Assembly: GCF_037975245.1 (NCBI RefSeq)
Contig: NC_092572.1
Span: 12,039,769 to 12,103,768, forward strand
Length of the DNA: 64,000 nt
Source of the DNA: Apostichopus japonicus
Taxonomy: Eukaryota; Echinodermata; Holothuroidea; Aspidochirotida; Stichopodidae
Reading direction: 5' to 3'
Position numbers and translations under genes: made by a program. Of the stretch, positions 1 through 10,737 are shown piece after piece. The notes under the pieces were generated by a model. That model searched no databases and was not told the origin of the DNA. It saw only the letters and a program-made list of their open reading frames with translations. Within the stretch, counting starts at the first letter, position 1, and the number at the start of each line of letters is the position of its first letter.

Positions 1-1836
1 TTATTACCTGGTTAATGCATATTCAAAATTCATGAAGGGCAACTTCAGAACATGGAACAAGAGTGATCATCACAACCTGGAATAAGTATCCTTAGCATGC
101 ATGGATACAAATTTACTAATTGAATAGTGCTCCTGCTTTTGTATTTTTGATGGTAAGTGTATATTATCTGTATTCAGCAGTTGTTAGATCTGTGGTAGAG
201 AAACATTATCATTGGTTGAGTGCATTTTAAAGGGAACACGCATACACCCTTTGTTCATTATATGAAGTTTGTAATTGATAAAAAAAAAAGTTGATCCCTT
301 CATATCCAATATATATATGTCTTCTGAAACATCACGAAGGTACTTTTGTTGGAACATAAAAGGAGATTGAAGAATTTAGCCGACGATAGAAAACAAGATT
401 TAGGTAACTGCATGCCTGTTGATTATGCCCTTTAAAGGAGTTGGTTAACGGTATAGTACGGATTAAACCGATAGTGACTGAAACAAAAAACTTGAGGTTT
501 CATCGGTTGTTGATTACACAGACTTGTGTAGGTACGTTCTTTTGACCTGGATTCAGGTCACTCTAAATGATACACCAATAGTTAAAAGTCGAAAGAGCTA
601 TTTTCAATTTTCATTCCAGTGAAGTTAGTGCATGTGTACACATCAATGAAAGATGACCAAACTTGATCATATAGTGTCCTTGAGTAGTGGGTCATATGGG
701 TGTTTAGTAAGTTTATGCCAAAGGTTATACAGAGGTCATCTGGGGTCATTGTGTGAACACACTCAGTCAAAATGCTTCTCCTATATGGGTGATCACCATG
801 CTGGGTCATAGTGTTCACTTAATATGGAGACATAATTATGGTTTGTTCAAAATATGGCTGTCAAAGATCATCTACTTATCTTTTGGAGTTAGTTGTATGT
901 AACTACCAAAGGTTCTTCTCGTGCAGTTTGCATTGGATTATGAAGAATGTTGGTCGTAGTGTTACTTGAACAGTAGTCTATATAGGGGTAAGAATTTGGG
1001 GCCAACGGTCATCCGGGGCCCAAATTTGCGATTTTGTGTAAAACACTGTGCTTTTCATCAGCAATAAAAGTTTTTTTTTAAAGAAATATGACTAAATTTT
1101 TCAATAAACTTTCAATTTTTTATAGTTCAAGAAGGTAATCCAAAATTAGTATACCCTGTAATTTGTTTAAGAAGTCATGGTCTTTTCTCTTCTACGCTAG
1201 GCACAGTGATAACTTAGATATTAATTTCATTACTTGTCGTTTGTTGCATGTCTATTAAAGAATTAGGTTCTTACCAGCTTACTGCTGAATGCCGGAAGAT
1301 CTATGAAGATTCATGTGGAGTTTGCCTTCGTTTGTTTGTTGTTTGTTTGTTGTGTGTATGTGTAAGATAACTAAAGAAGTCAATGCAACTTAAAACTTCA
1401 TGAAATGTACGTATAACTTAGAAAAGATATCAACCCAGCTGCTTTTCATGTATAGTTTTGGCCGTTATGCGTTTGATTGCAAAAACTGGTACACAATCAA
1501 ATCATCATCTTAACATTGTTGAAAATATGAAAATATCTCAACTACTTATACAGTAAGTAAACCTTGATTGAAAGCCATACTTGATATATACATTCCCCAT
1601 AGTATATACAACAAACATATGTGCTGTCAATGTTAAATGCCAGATATCGAGTCAATATATTAGGTCAATTTATGTATTTCGAATCATGAGCCGTTTATTC
1701 TTTTTAATTCACTTTAACCAGTCATTTATAAAATAAGTTTTTTTCGGCACATTTTGAACAAGGAGGTCAGATACGTTATATCCTGTAATGTAATTGATGC
1801 TTTAACGCAAACGTATTTGAGAGAAATAACCAAGCA
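1..1836. other. AT-rich non-coding DNA, no gene seen
   Basis: No coding frame of recognisable composition is present on either strand; the longest open stretch (about 78 codons near 582-818, minus) matches no family I know. I see no RNA gene. The only local structure is a short TTTG-type microsatellite (listed separately) and A/T homopolymer runs near 280 and 1070. It could be intergenic or intronic DNA. Confidence 0.6.
1329..1352. repeat. TTTG/TTG microsatellite
   Basis: Short run of GTTT and GTT units followed by GTGTGTATGTG. It is a simple repeat with no further context. Confidence 0.7.
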
Positions 1837-2536
1837 CAGGGGCGGATGCAGGATTTGTGACGGGGGGGGGGGGGGTCTGACTGGTCCAGCCGCCCCTGAT
1901 CGTAAGACTATCTAAGCGGAGCGCCACCATCGTTGGCACGGAGCGTACCAGAAAATTTTTGGCTTTACAAACCCCCAGATGGCCGGAAACGGCACTTCCC
2001 GAGTATTCTAAGCTGCATGTACCTAGCCTGAAAATATGGATCTCATGTCAACATAATATATCTGTCATTTTCAAGTCGAATCAGTCATGACTGTTAAATA
2101 TGCACACTAAAAAATGCATGTACTGTATAACAAGCGACGATCTATTGATGGCGCTATGCAGCTTTTGAAACTACTCAGTCTCATGAAGAATTCGTTGGCG
2201 CATCCTATGCAGCCTACCGCTCTGCCACCTCACCGCCCCAAAAAATTCGAACACCACCTCAATTTTGAAACTTTTCGGTCTGAAAATTGATATTTTTAGG
2301 CATTTTTGGCACGTGTAGCACGCGTGCACACTATAGTTCATTTGACGGAAAAGACACACCTGGCTGACTTGTAAGGATAACCGCTTTTCTGACGTCCTAC
2401 ATGTTTAAGATTGGCGTTTAATTTAATTATTTTTTTCTCTCCCTTTTTTCTCTCTTTTTTCCTCTTTTTTTTTTGGCCAAGAGCAGGGGGGGGGGGGTCA
2501 GGACCCCCTGGACCTCCCCCTCTGGATCCGCGCCTG
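1837..2536 (-). mobile_element. 700-bp non-autonomous DNA transposon (TIR CAGGNGCGGATNCAG)
   Basis: The left end reads CAGGGGCGGATGCAGG and the reverse complement of the right end reads CAGGCGCGGATCCAGA, matching at 13 of 16 positions. The flanks caagca (1831-1836) and caaaca (2537-2542) look like a 6-bp target duplication with one mismatch. Just inside the left end, after a G14 run, lies the hairpin module CTAAGCGGAGCGCCACCAT (about 1912-1930). Just inside the right end are a G-run and a polypyrimidine tract (2428-2474). The same architecture in opposite orientation is found in the element at 12385-14538, so the two belong to one family; the strand given is relative to that copy. There is no transposase. 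CAG-type termini suggest hAT or a relative, but the short target duplication leaves the superfamily open. Confidence 0.65.
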
Positions 2537-3290
2537 CAAACACCATGAATTTTATCATCGTGTTTGCAACTCGGTGGTCCAACGTCTTAAAACAATTCAC
2601 ATGCTTATATGCAATTAGGTTGATTGAAGACAATTTGAGAAAACTGCCATGATAACATTTATCGCTAACCAATTTATATGATATGTTTGTCTAAAGCAAA
2701 TTTACAATTGGATCATTGTCATTAGACTATCCATCACATGTTATCTCAAATAAGTTGTATGGATCCCATTTTAGGAAAAATCGGGCCTGAACTTTCACAA
2801 TTTACTAATACTGTCGACATGATTTTGTTGTCTGTCAAATAAATCCATCTTTAGTTCACGGCGATTAATTCCTTTGCTATTTAAAAGGAATACAACATCG
2901 CTAAGCCTTCTTTTCACCATTGCGGTTGCATATCGATAAACTTCTACACACATACTGAATGAAGTTTGGAGACATATTAACTATATTTTGACTAACTCTT
3001 GTAATACGATGTAATTTGACTGTACACTGACACTACAATCTATTCCGAATTGGTCCGGATATACATGAGATCGGGGAATTTTCTTGTTATTTCATTTCAA
3101 CGATACGATATGAGTAGGGTCATTTTATGTTTACTAATGTATCTTTGTATATAATATTCCGTATTCCGTAGAAAAAATGATAGCTTTCCTCATAGCTTCA
3201 TTTTACTTTACGGCTTTCTCAATTAATTTCTCTTCTTTCTTCAATGTGTGACACATTCTCTATACACTGAGAAATATAAATCGGATAGCT
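2537..3290. other. AT-rich spacer, no gene seen
   Basis: Unrecognised non-coding DNA between the 700-bp transposon and the 179-bp satellite. No repeat, RNA gene or plausible exon was found by eye. Confidence 0.55.
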
Positions 3291-3724
3291 TGCGTCGAGT
3301 TTGGGTGTTAATAACACCCTAAATGATACCGGCCCCCGAGGTTTGTTGGCTTGGCGTGATAGAAGGTGATGTCAGCTACAACGGGCACCCCAATGATACT
3401 GAGTTACAGATTTGATTTGTTAGCCACAAATCGTGTTGAAAACCCGTATATAAACGGTAGATGAGACTTTGCGTTGAGTTTGGGTGTTAATAACACCATA
3501 AATGATACCGTCCCCCGAGTTTTGTGGGCATTGGGTGATAGAGGGTGATGTCAGCTACTTTGGGGACCCCAATGATACTGAGTTACAGATATGATTTGTT
3601 AGCCAAAAATCGTGTTCAAAAACCGTATATAAACGGTAGATGAGACTTTGCGTCGAGTTTGGGTGTTAATAACACCCTAAATGATACCGTCCCCCGAGGT
3701 TTGTTGGCATGGGGTGATAGAGGG

Positions 3725-3813
3725 TGACGTCAGCTACTTTTTTGCTCCCCAATGATACTGAGTTACAGATTTGATTTGTTAGCCAAAAATCGTGTTGAAA
3801 ACCCGTATATAAA
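3725..3813 (+). promoter_or_regulatory. CRE-CCAAT-TATA motif trio (representative unit)
   Basis: In the third 179-bp unit TGACGTCA lies at 3725-3732, CCAAT at 3749-3753 and TATATAAA at 3806-3813. The same order recurs through most of the array. TGACGTCA is the full consensus for CREB/ATF bZIP proteins. Whether anything binds or starts transcription here is unknown; the motifs may simply be part of a satellite sequence. Confidence 0.35.
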
Positions 3814-3840
3814 CGGTAGATGAGAATTTGCGTCGAGTTT

Positions 3841-5633
3841 GGGTGTTAATAACACCCTAAATGATACCGTCCCCCGAGGTTTGTTGGTATGGGGTGATAG
3901 AGGGTGACGTCAGCTACTTTGGGGACCCCAATGATACTGAGTTACAGATTTGATTTGTTAGCCAAAAATCGTGTTGAAAAACCGTATTTAAACTGTAGAT
4001 GAGACTTTGCGTCGAGTTTGGGTGTTAATAACACCCTAAATGATACCGTCCCCCGAGGCTTGTTGGTATGGAGTAATAGAGGGTGACGTCAGCTGCTTTG
4101 GGGACCCCAATGATACTGAGTTACAGATTTGATTTGTTAGCCAAAAATCGTGTTGAAAACCCGTATATAAACGTTAGCTGAGAATTTGCATGGAGTTTGG
4201 GTGTTAATAACACCATAAATGATACCGTCCCCCGAGGTTTGTTGGCATGGCGTGATAGAGTGTGACGTCAGCTACGTTTTTTTTCTCCCCAATGATACTG
4301 AGTTACAGATTTGATTTGTTAGCCAAAAATCTTGTTGAAAAACCGTATATAAACGGTAGATGAGACTTTGCGTCGACTTTGGGTGTTATTAACACCCTCA
4401 ATGATACCGTCCCCCGAGGTTTGTTGGTATGGGGTGATAGCTGGTGACGTCAGCTACGTTTTTGCTCCCCAATGATACTGAGTTACAGATTTGATTTGTT
4501 AGCCACAAATCGTGTTGAAAACCCGTATATAAACTGTAGATGAGACTTTGCGTCGAGTTTGGGTGTTAATAACACCCTAAATGATACCGTCCCCGAGGTT
4601 TGTTGGTATGGGGTGATAGAGGGTGATGTCAGCTACAACGGGGACCCCAATGATACTGAGTTACAGATTTGATTTGTTAGCCAAAAATCGTGTTGAAAAC
4701 CCGTATATAAACGGTAGATGAGAATTTGCGTCGAGTTTGGGTGTTAATAACACCCTAAATGATACCGTCCCCCGAGGTTTGTTGGTATGGGGTGATAGAG
4801 GGTGACGTCAGCTACTTTGGGGATCCCAATGATACTGAGTTACAGATTTGATTTGTTAGCCAAAAATCGTGTTGAAAAACCGTATTTAAACTGTAGATGA
4901 GACTTTGCGTCGAGTTTGGGTGTTAATAACACCCTAAATGATACCGTCCCCCGAGGCTTGTTGGTATGGAGTAATAGAGGGTGACGTCAGCTGCTTTGGG
5001 GACCCCAATGATACTGAGTTACAGATTTGATTTGTTAGCCAAAAATCGTGTTGAAAACCCGTATATAAACGTTAGCTGAGAATTTGCATGGAGTTTGGGT
5101 GTTAATAACACCATAAATGATACCGTCCCCCGAGGTTTGTTGGCATGGCGTGATAGAGGGTGACGTCAGCTACTTTGGGGACCCCAATGATACTGAGTTA
5201 CAGATTTGATTTGTTAGCCAAAAATCGTGTTGAAAAACCGTATATAAACTGTAGATGATACTTTGCGTCGAGTTTGGATGTTAATAACACTCTAAATGAT
5301 ACCGTCCCCCGAGGATTTTTGGTATGGGGTGATAGCTGGTGACGTCAGCTACGTTTTTGCTCCCCAATGATACTGAGTTACAGATTTGATTTGTTAGCCA
5401 AAAATCGTGTTGAAAACCCGTATATAAACTGTAGATGAGACTTTGCGTCGAGTTTGGGTGTTAATAACACCCTAAATGATACCGTCCCCGAGGTTTGTTG
5501 GTATGGGGTGATAGAGGGTGATGTCAGCTACAACGGGCACCCCAATGATACTGAGTTACAGATTTGATTTGTTAGCCAAAAATCGTGTTGAAAACCCGTA
5601 TATAAACGGTAGATGAGAATTTGCGTCGAGTTT
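3841..5633 (+). repeat. Two 5-unit higher-order copies in the 179-bp array
   Basis: Units 4-8 (3841-4738) correspond in order to units 9-13 (4739-5633). Shared private variants are GTATTTAAACTG (units 4 and 9), GGCTTGTTGGTATGGAGTAA (units 5 and 10), TTGCATGGAG (units 6 and 11), TGATAGCTGGTGACG (units 7 and 12) and the shortened GTCCCCGAGG with CAGCTACAACGGG (units 8 and 13). The offset is 895-898 bp. Units 6 and 11 differ in the patch after the CRE, so the copies have since diverged or been partly converted. Confidence 0.85.
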
Positions 5634-6250
5634 GGGTGTTAATAACACTCTAAATGATACCGTCCCCCGAGGTTTGTTGGTATGGGGTGATAGAGGGTGA
5701 CGTCAGCTGCTTTGGGGACCCCAATGATACTGAGTTACAGATTTGATTTGTTAGCCAAAAATCTTGTTGAAAACCCGTATATAAACGGTAGATGAGAATT
5801 TGCGTCGAGTTTGGGTGTTAATAACACCCTGAATGATACCGTCCCCCGAGGTTTATTGGTATGGGGTGATGGAGGGTGACGTCAGCTGCTTTGGGGACCC
5901 CAATGATACTGAGTTACAGATTTGATTTGTTAGCCAAAAATCTTGTTGAAAAACCGTATATAAACGGTACATGAGACTTTGCGTCGAGTTTGGGTGTTAA
6001 TAACACCCTCAATGATACCGTCCCCTGAGGTTTATTGGTATGGGGTGATGGAGGGTGACGTCAGCTGCTTTGGGGACCCCAATGATACTGAGTTACAGAT
6101 TTGATTTGTTAGCCAAAAATCTTGTTGAAAAACCGTATATAAACGGTACATGAGACTTTGCGTCGAGTTTGGGTGTTATTAACACCCTCTCTGACATCTT
6201 CTCTCAAGGTGATTTTGATGGGGTGATAGAGAGGGTTGCCAGCTATTACT

Positions 6251-7065
6251 TGCACATTTTGAAACTTTATATTGTCTGATAACACACCCATGACTCTGTT
6301 AATTAAGTGTGTCAATTAGTTTTGCTTTTAAAACATTTTTTTCCTAATGTAACATTGGAATGGGCATTAAACTTCTCCGTAGTATCATTTTCCCTTAGTG
6401 TTCGCTCTTATTGTTCGCTAGTAATGGTCGCTGGTAATGCTTAACGTTCGCTGCTATCGGTCGCTGTTATTGTTCGCCAACTTCAGCCCGATGTGGACGT
6501 ACGGTCAACGTAAGCCAACGGCCTGGCCGTAACTATGAAGAAAACTAACTTTATAATCATTGTGAATATGGCAACAAGCCTGCTTTAAGTAATCAAAGAA
6601 TGACCGCTTAGGAGTCATTTATCGTTTGTAATCATATAAGGTAAAATTAATACATAACGTACATACCTGGAGGGGAGATAGTAGACAGACAAATATTTAT
6701 ATATTTTGCAAAATGGCGTTGCTCTATTCTCAACCAGAAGCGTGCCCAGCCCCCGCAGTAACCAAACTGACAGATTGGAATCTGCTAACTTCTGACATCC
6801 TGGAACGATGTCGCAGTAGTATAAATAGCGATAATACTGCAACTTGGAAAATGACAAGTTTTTTTGTAGGGGCATAATTCATACCTGTCACATACAACGC
6901 ATAATGAAGAAATATACTCCTAATTACTGATATGTCTTTTCGTGTGCACTTATATGATTTACGGCATTATAGGCAAGTACTGTCAATCAAATTTCGGAGA
7001 CACGCGGTGAATGGGAACTCTTGAAGGAACCCACCATCCATGTACGTCAGTAGACTCGATTGTAG
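6251..7065. other. Non-coding spacer with a 13-bp minisatellite
   Basis: Apart from the degenerate 13-bp repeat at 6400-6478, I recognise nothing here. Open frames are short and overlap on both strands without family similarity. Confidence 0.5.
6400..6478 (+). repeat. Degenerate 13-bp minisatellite (GTTCGCTNNTATT)
   Basis: GTTCGCT or GGTCGCT occurs at 6400, 6413, 6426, 6446, 6459 and 6472. Spacing is 13 bp, except one interval of 20 bp that has gained 7 bp. No coding context. Confidence 0.7.
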
Positions 7066-8326
7066 TCCAGGGCGCCGTTTCCCGCAGGGACATGGGGACG
7101 GGTCCCCACCAAAAATTTCAGAGGTGGGGACATGGTATACCATGTCCCCACCATCTTTTGAGTGAATTTTGGAAGTCCGACTATCCATGATATCCTGCTA
7201 TACCGCGTTAGTCGTAAAGATCTAAAGTACCCATGAGGCGTTATCAAAATAAGCAACAAAACTAATGAATGAGCGAATGCAAAAGATGGAACTCCCAAAT
7301 TATCGCGGAGAAATTCATTTCTAATAAACCAGATGCACGGAGAAAAGTATTCGGATATTTCAAGTAGGAAGGTAGGTTACACAAGGTACGTCGCTACCGA
7401 TTACCGTAGTCTTGGGTTGAATGGGTTCCCCGTATGTAGTCCATGAGCTAGCAAACAGTTATTGCACGTCTCAGATACAAAAAGTTTGACTATATAAATG
7501 GATAGGGGTGGTTTGAGAACGCTGGGATTAACAGTTAAAGAAAATTGAAAAAAAAGTTTCCAAAATGCTGCGTGTAACCGCGTGGTCCCTCAGACGGGAC
7601 GTTAAATGGAAGTCCTGATGGTGGGATAGTCACCCCTACCTGGTCTCTAAACTTTTAGATAAGAGTAGCGTGCACACGATATTTATTCACTTTCGTACCG
7701 GTTTTCCTAAGTTCACACTTGCCACTTCCTCCCCTTCCACTGGCTGATTTTGCACTCCAATGACTGATGCTGCTCATCATGCCTCTAGTTGACCCTGTTC
7801 GCCTTTCTCCAGCACGATATTCTATGTTATCTGCTTTGTTTATTTGTTGTTATCTGTTTGTCTGGGAGCTAATGCAGAACCCAGCGGTCGAACCAGGAGG
7901 GCATGCAGGACTCCCTGTTCAGTCTTGCTTGTGTATTCCATTGCTGTTGTTGTTGTTGCGTCAACTTGCGTGTAGCTCCCAGCACATATTAATGGGACCC
8001 CACGCCCAACTGCCCTAAGGGCGGTGAAGGAAGGTGAAGATGGACTAATTTCTTGTTTTATATCGGCTCATTATAATGTTTGTATTTAAATTTATCATCA
8101 GTAACGCTTATTCTTACTATTTTTCATGAAACATTTATAACCGTGAAATATTAAAATGAATGACCCATTTTTGATCATAATTGTGTCTGGGAAATGCAAT
8201 TTCCGGCAATCTGGGGGGTACATCTGTCAAAAAAAAATTATGTTACGCTCCGCGCGAACCCATGGTCGCGCTCCGCTTAGTTAGGCACGTCCCCACCAAT
8301 TTTCAAAACAAAACGGCGCCCTTGGA
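7066..8326. mobile_element. Candidate 1.26-kb non-autonomous DNA transposon
   Basis: The left end TCCAGGGCGCCGTTT (7066-7080) and the reverse complement of the right end TCCAAGGGCGCCGTTT match except for one extra A. A ttgta motif lies next to both ends (7060-7064, with one extra G before the left end, and 8327-8331), possibly a 5-bp target duplication. The interior near the right end contains the hairpin module GCGCTCCGCTTAG (about 8268-8280) found in other elements of this window, and both ends carry GTCCCCACC next to the terminus. No transposase frame is visible. The boundaries are by eye. Confidence 0.45.
7123..7152. repeat. Perfect 30-bp palindrome
   Basis: The arm GGTGGGGACATGGTA is followed at once by its exact reverse complement, with no spacer. 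It lies close to the left end of the candidate transposon at 7066-8326, whose ends share the GTCCCCACC string. It could extrude as a cruciform or act as a symmetric protein site, or be a head-to-head duplication of a subterminal repeat. Confidence 0.9.
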
Positions 8327-8576
8327 TTGTACTATATACCTAGAAGCAACGATGATGGATTCCAGTAGGGACGGGGAAACATGCCCCCATTAAGTGCGGG
8401 CTGGGAGGGATAGACGAGTCATTGATTTGGTTGAGTAACTGGGGTCAATATTGAATCAAATGTACCTCCCAAACCTTAACAATATCGCTGCCTCATCCAC
8501 TAGGACCCCCCTCCCCTCCACATGTTCATATACAAAATTAAAGAAGAAACAGGCAAGAAAATAAAATATCGGTCAC
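8327..8576. other. Unrecognised spacer
   Basis: No gene, repeat or RNA feature recognised. A short C-rich stretch (8506-8519) is the only local feature. Confidence 0.5.
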
Positions 8577-8679
8577 CAAGGGCGTAGGAACCGGGGGACA
8601 CCCCCTCCCCTTAGACCCCTCCCACAGGCCGGCCATCAGTCTTCAGCCCCCCACTAAAAAGTACTTTCCTACGCCACTG
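8577..8679. mobile_element. 103-bp hAT-like MITE
   Basis: The left end CAAGGGCGTAGGAAC and the reverse complement of the right end CAGTGGCGTAGGAAAG are inverted repeats with few mismatches. The flanks tcggtcac (8569-8576) and acggtaac (8680-8687) agree at 6 of 8 positions, the length expected for a hAT target duplication. The interior is G/C-homopolymer rich and non-coding. Confidence 0.7.
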
Positions 8680-8687
8680 ACGGTAAC

Positions 8688-9250
8688 CGCTCAAAGTTCA
8701 ACAAGGCCTTAACTGTCTGAACCCTCATACAATTTCCTTTCACTTAGCTATTTAAGTATAAAAAGACAAATTTGAATTGGATCAAGGAATTAAACTCTCC
8801 GGGAAGTTACACTTGTGACTGACATTTACTAGTGTTAAAACTGAAGTGGGCGCAACGATATGCGTTATCCCAATGGAATTATGGACCGCCATAATGGAGC
8901 GCCAAAACGGACATTATTTCAGAACTCTGTATGCAGCTTTCACTTCTTCTACATTAGTAAATGTTGTGTCACATAATGAGACAAAAAAAAAAAAAAACGC
9001 AGCTAAGGCTTGCCGAATAACGAGTACGTTCAAGGCATTGAAGACTCGCCCAAACCGCGTGCCGCGCTCTGAAAAAGTTAATTTTCCGTTGCTTGCAAGT
9101 GAAGTTTTCTGCTTGTCGCCAAAAAATGCAGACAGTAATGAATCGTGATACCTTGTTATCTTAGGCTGGACCTGGGATGTCCATCGCTCTATATATCGTT
9201 TGTAAACTGTACTGTGGGTATTGACCGCAGCTGTATGTACTGACTGTACA
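8688..9250. other. Unrecognised non-coding DNA
   Basis: A 100-codon open frame (8846-9148, plus) runs through here. It includes a poly-A stretch read as lysines, has no domain I recognise and no supporting context, so I do not call it a gene. Confidence 0.5.
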
Positions 9251-9690
9251 TTGATTGATTGATTGATTTATTTGTTTTATCACGTGAATATATACAATGT
9301 GATAGGAAGTCCTCTAAAAAACCTTCAGATGGCTTAACAAAGTAGAGGACTCCCTGTAAAGAAAAGGAAAAAGTAAACTAAATATATATAAAAAAATGAA
9401 CATGTTCAATTATTAAAATGCAATAATGTTTTGAATAAAGTTTCTTCTGAATGATTTTGCAGAAGGTTTATTTGTAATATTGTCTAATAGAGAATTCCAT
9501 GTTTTGATTGTACGTGCCCTTAGTGATAACATCCCCATTGTAGAATTATACCTGTTATAATGTGCATTGCCTGAAGATCTGGTATTGTAATGATGAATAT
9601 CACTGTTACATATTAAGTAGTCATTAAAAGCATTTGGTAACAGTCCATTCCATGCCTTATAAGCAAATGTAGCAAGGTTAAATATACATT
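9251..9690 (-). pseudogene. LINE ORF2 C-terminal remnant with 3' tail
   Basis: On the minus strand an uninterrupted frame without ATG (9688 down to the TAA at 9413-9415) encodes 91 residues typical of the extreme C-terminus of LINE ORF2 proteins. Seen in order are AYKAWNGLLP, then HHYNTRSSGN, then LRARTIKTWNSL, ending in a basic SAKSFRRNF stretch. In several LINE clades the region after the reverse transcriptase domain has this H.YNTR ... WNSLP layout. A short 3' UTR follows and ends in a TCAA tetranucleotide tail (9251-9268), as expected for a LINE 3' end. The frame meets a stop just upstream at 9689-9691, so the rest of the element, including reverse transcriptase and endonuclease, is absent. 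It is a severely 5'-truncated old copy, distinct from the CR1 copy at 32146-33860. Clade is uncertain. Confidence 0.75.
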
Positions 9691-9691
9691 A

Positions 9692-10344
9692 GTGGTTACA
9701 TTACAAGGTACATTAGTGTCTAATTACCGAAGGTAGCAAGCTGTGTGCGTATTTCCTGGGATCGATGGTAGTGTCTAACACTTCTGTTACACCTCATTCG
9801 AAACTAGGTCAGATTACCGGCATTAGACGTTTCTTTTTGCGCGAGTCTTCACACCCTTTAACGAAGACGTTATGCTGCAGTAAAGACTGCTGAGTAATGA
9901 GTAAGATTTACGTTAGTCCTAACTTGACAATAATATTACCGCATAATCAGTTTTTGCTTTCTTGGTCATTTTATGACTGTAAATATTGCCACATAATGAC
10001 TGCGATTTTTCTTGAAGTCATTATACGGCAATAAAATTGGCATAATAAAGACAATACTATTTTTGTCCAAAATGGCGACCTTTTTGTGACAGCTGACAGA
10101 CTGCCCAACAAATATTCAAGCATTGGTCATGATGCTGCGTAAAAAGAGATTCTGTGACTGAACCTCCCCGTGGACCTGTCTATCATATTTAGTTGCAACG
10201 ATTATTTTACATCTCTGGGGGTGCAAGTGTACCTACAACTTTTGTCACGACAATTTGCAACTTGAATGTGACAGTCGAAGGTCAACTTCTCTGTCGCCAG
10301 TTATGCTGGTAGAGTCAGTGCCCAGAAGTATGTATACCTCTTAA
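9692..10344. other. Non-coding DNA with one imperfect hairpin
   Basis: No gene recognised. An inverted repeat with 14-bp arms (12 matches) and a 14-nt loop lies at 9988-10029, with arms ending in ATAATGACT and starting with AGTCATTAT. It may be a fragment of a small inverted-repeat element. Confidence 0.45.
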
Positions 10345-10737
10345 GCCCGGGTCACATCTGCGCCATTCAACACGCGATTCAACTCGCAATACAATTGAAG
10401 GTTGAATCGCGTAGTTAGACACGGGTATCAACGTGTTGCGCAATAAAAGTTGCGCCGTCGATTTGGGTTGATTTGCAATAGAGCAATGTCCTAATCAGCG
10501 CAACTTCTCAGAAGCAACTTTTCTGATTCGACCAATCAGAAGCCTTCCTCATGCAGTTTGGCAGGCGGTAGAATTGTATTTGAGCCGAACGACACCATGG
10601 CCACCCGAAGTACAATAAATATATTTGACTTCATCGAGAGTTACAGGGAAAAGGAGTGTATGTGGATGAATGAAAAAAAAGAGTATTCAGATAGGAATGT
10701 CAGAAGGACAGCTGTGGCTAGTTTAGCCTCGGAATAA
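10345..10737 (+). mobile_element. Harbinger-like transposon fragment (left end)
   Basis: The segment starts with GCCCGGGTCACAT directly after TTAA, which fits the 3-bp TWA target preference of PIF/Harbinger elements. A perfect subterminal inverted repeat follows: ACGCGATTCAAC (10372-10383) and GTTGAATCGCGT (10401-10412). About 250 bp from the end is a start codon leading into a MADF-like exon (10597-10737). PIF/Harbinger elements often encode a Myb/SANT- or MADF-type DNA-binding protein beside the DDE nuclease, which supports the call. I could not find the matching right terminus or a DDE nuclease, so only one end is defined. Confidence 0.5.
10597..10737 (+). pseudogene. Truncated MADF-domain DNA-binding protein exon
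   Basis: The ATG at 10597 opens a 46-codon frame ending in TAA at 10735. Residues 10-18 (FDFIESYRE), the W at 23, and residues 29-37 (EYSDRNVRR) match the first half of the MADF fold: helix 1 with F(I/V)..Y, an invariant W, then Y.DR..R. A full MADF domain is about 85 residues, so the second half is missing. It may be cut by a stop, spliced to an exon I cannot see, or simply decayed. Such proteins bind DNA and occur both as host transcription factors (Adf-1 type) and as the accessory protein of Harbinger transposons; the upstream Harbinger-like terminus favours the latter. Confidence 0.6.

Larger units (their letters stand above)
3291..6250 (+). repeat. 179-bp satellite array, about 16 units
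   Basis: The anchor GGGTGTTAATAACACC recurs at 3303, 3482, 3661, 3841, 4020, 4199, 4381, 4561, 4739, 4918, 5097, 5276, 5456, 5634, 5813, 5992 and 6171, a period of 178-182 bp. The last unit decays after about 6190 and fades out near 6250. Each unit carries an inverted repeat GTGTTA-A-TAACAC, then TGACGTCA (12 units) or its C-to-T form TGATGTCA (4 units), then CCCCAATGATACTGAG, then GTATATAAAC (14 of 16 units). Units differ mainly in a short variable patch after TCAGCTAC. No protein frame runs through the array. The length is close to a nucleosome repeat, which is common for satellites. Confidence 0.95.

Noticed and set aside
582-818. 78-codon minus-strand open frame
   Set aside because: No domain, no context, and a length expected by chance in 1.8 kb of non-coding DNA.
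7767-8018. 83-codon open frame with hydrophobic stretches
   Set aside because: The leucine-rich part comes from TTG trinucleotide repeats. There is no family match and it lies inside a candidate non-autonomous transposon.
8846-9148. 100-codon open frame on the plus strand
   Set aside because: It contains a poly-A run read as lysines, has no recognisable domain, no intron or promoter signal and no homologous copy in the window.
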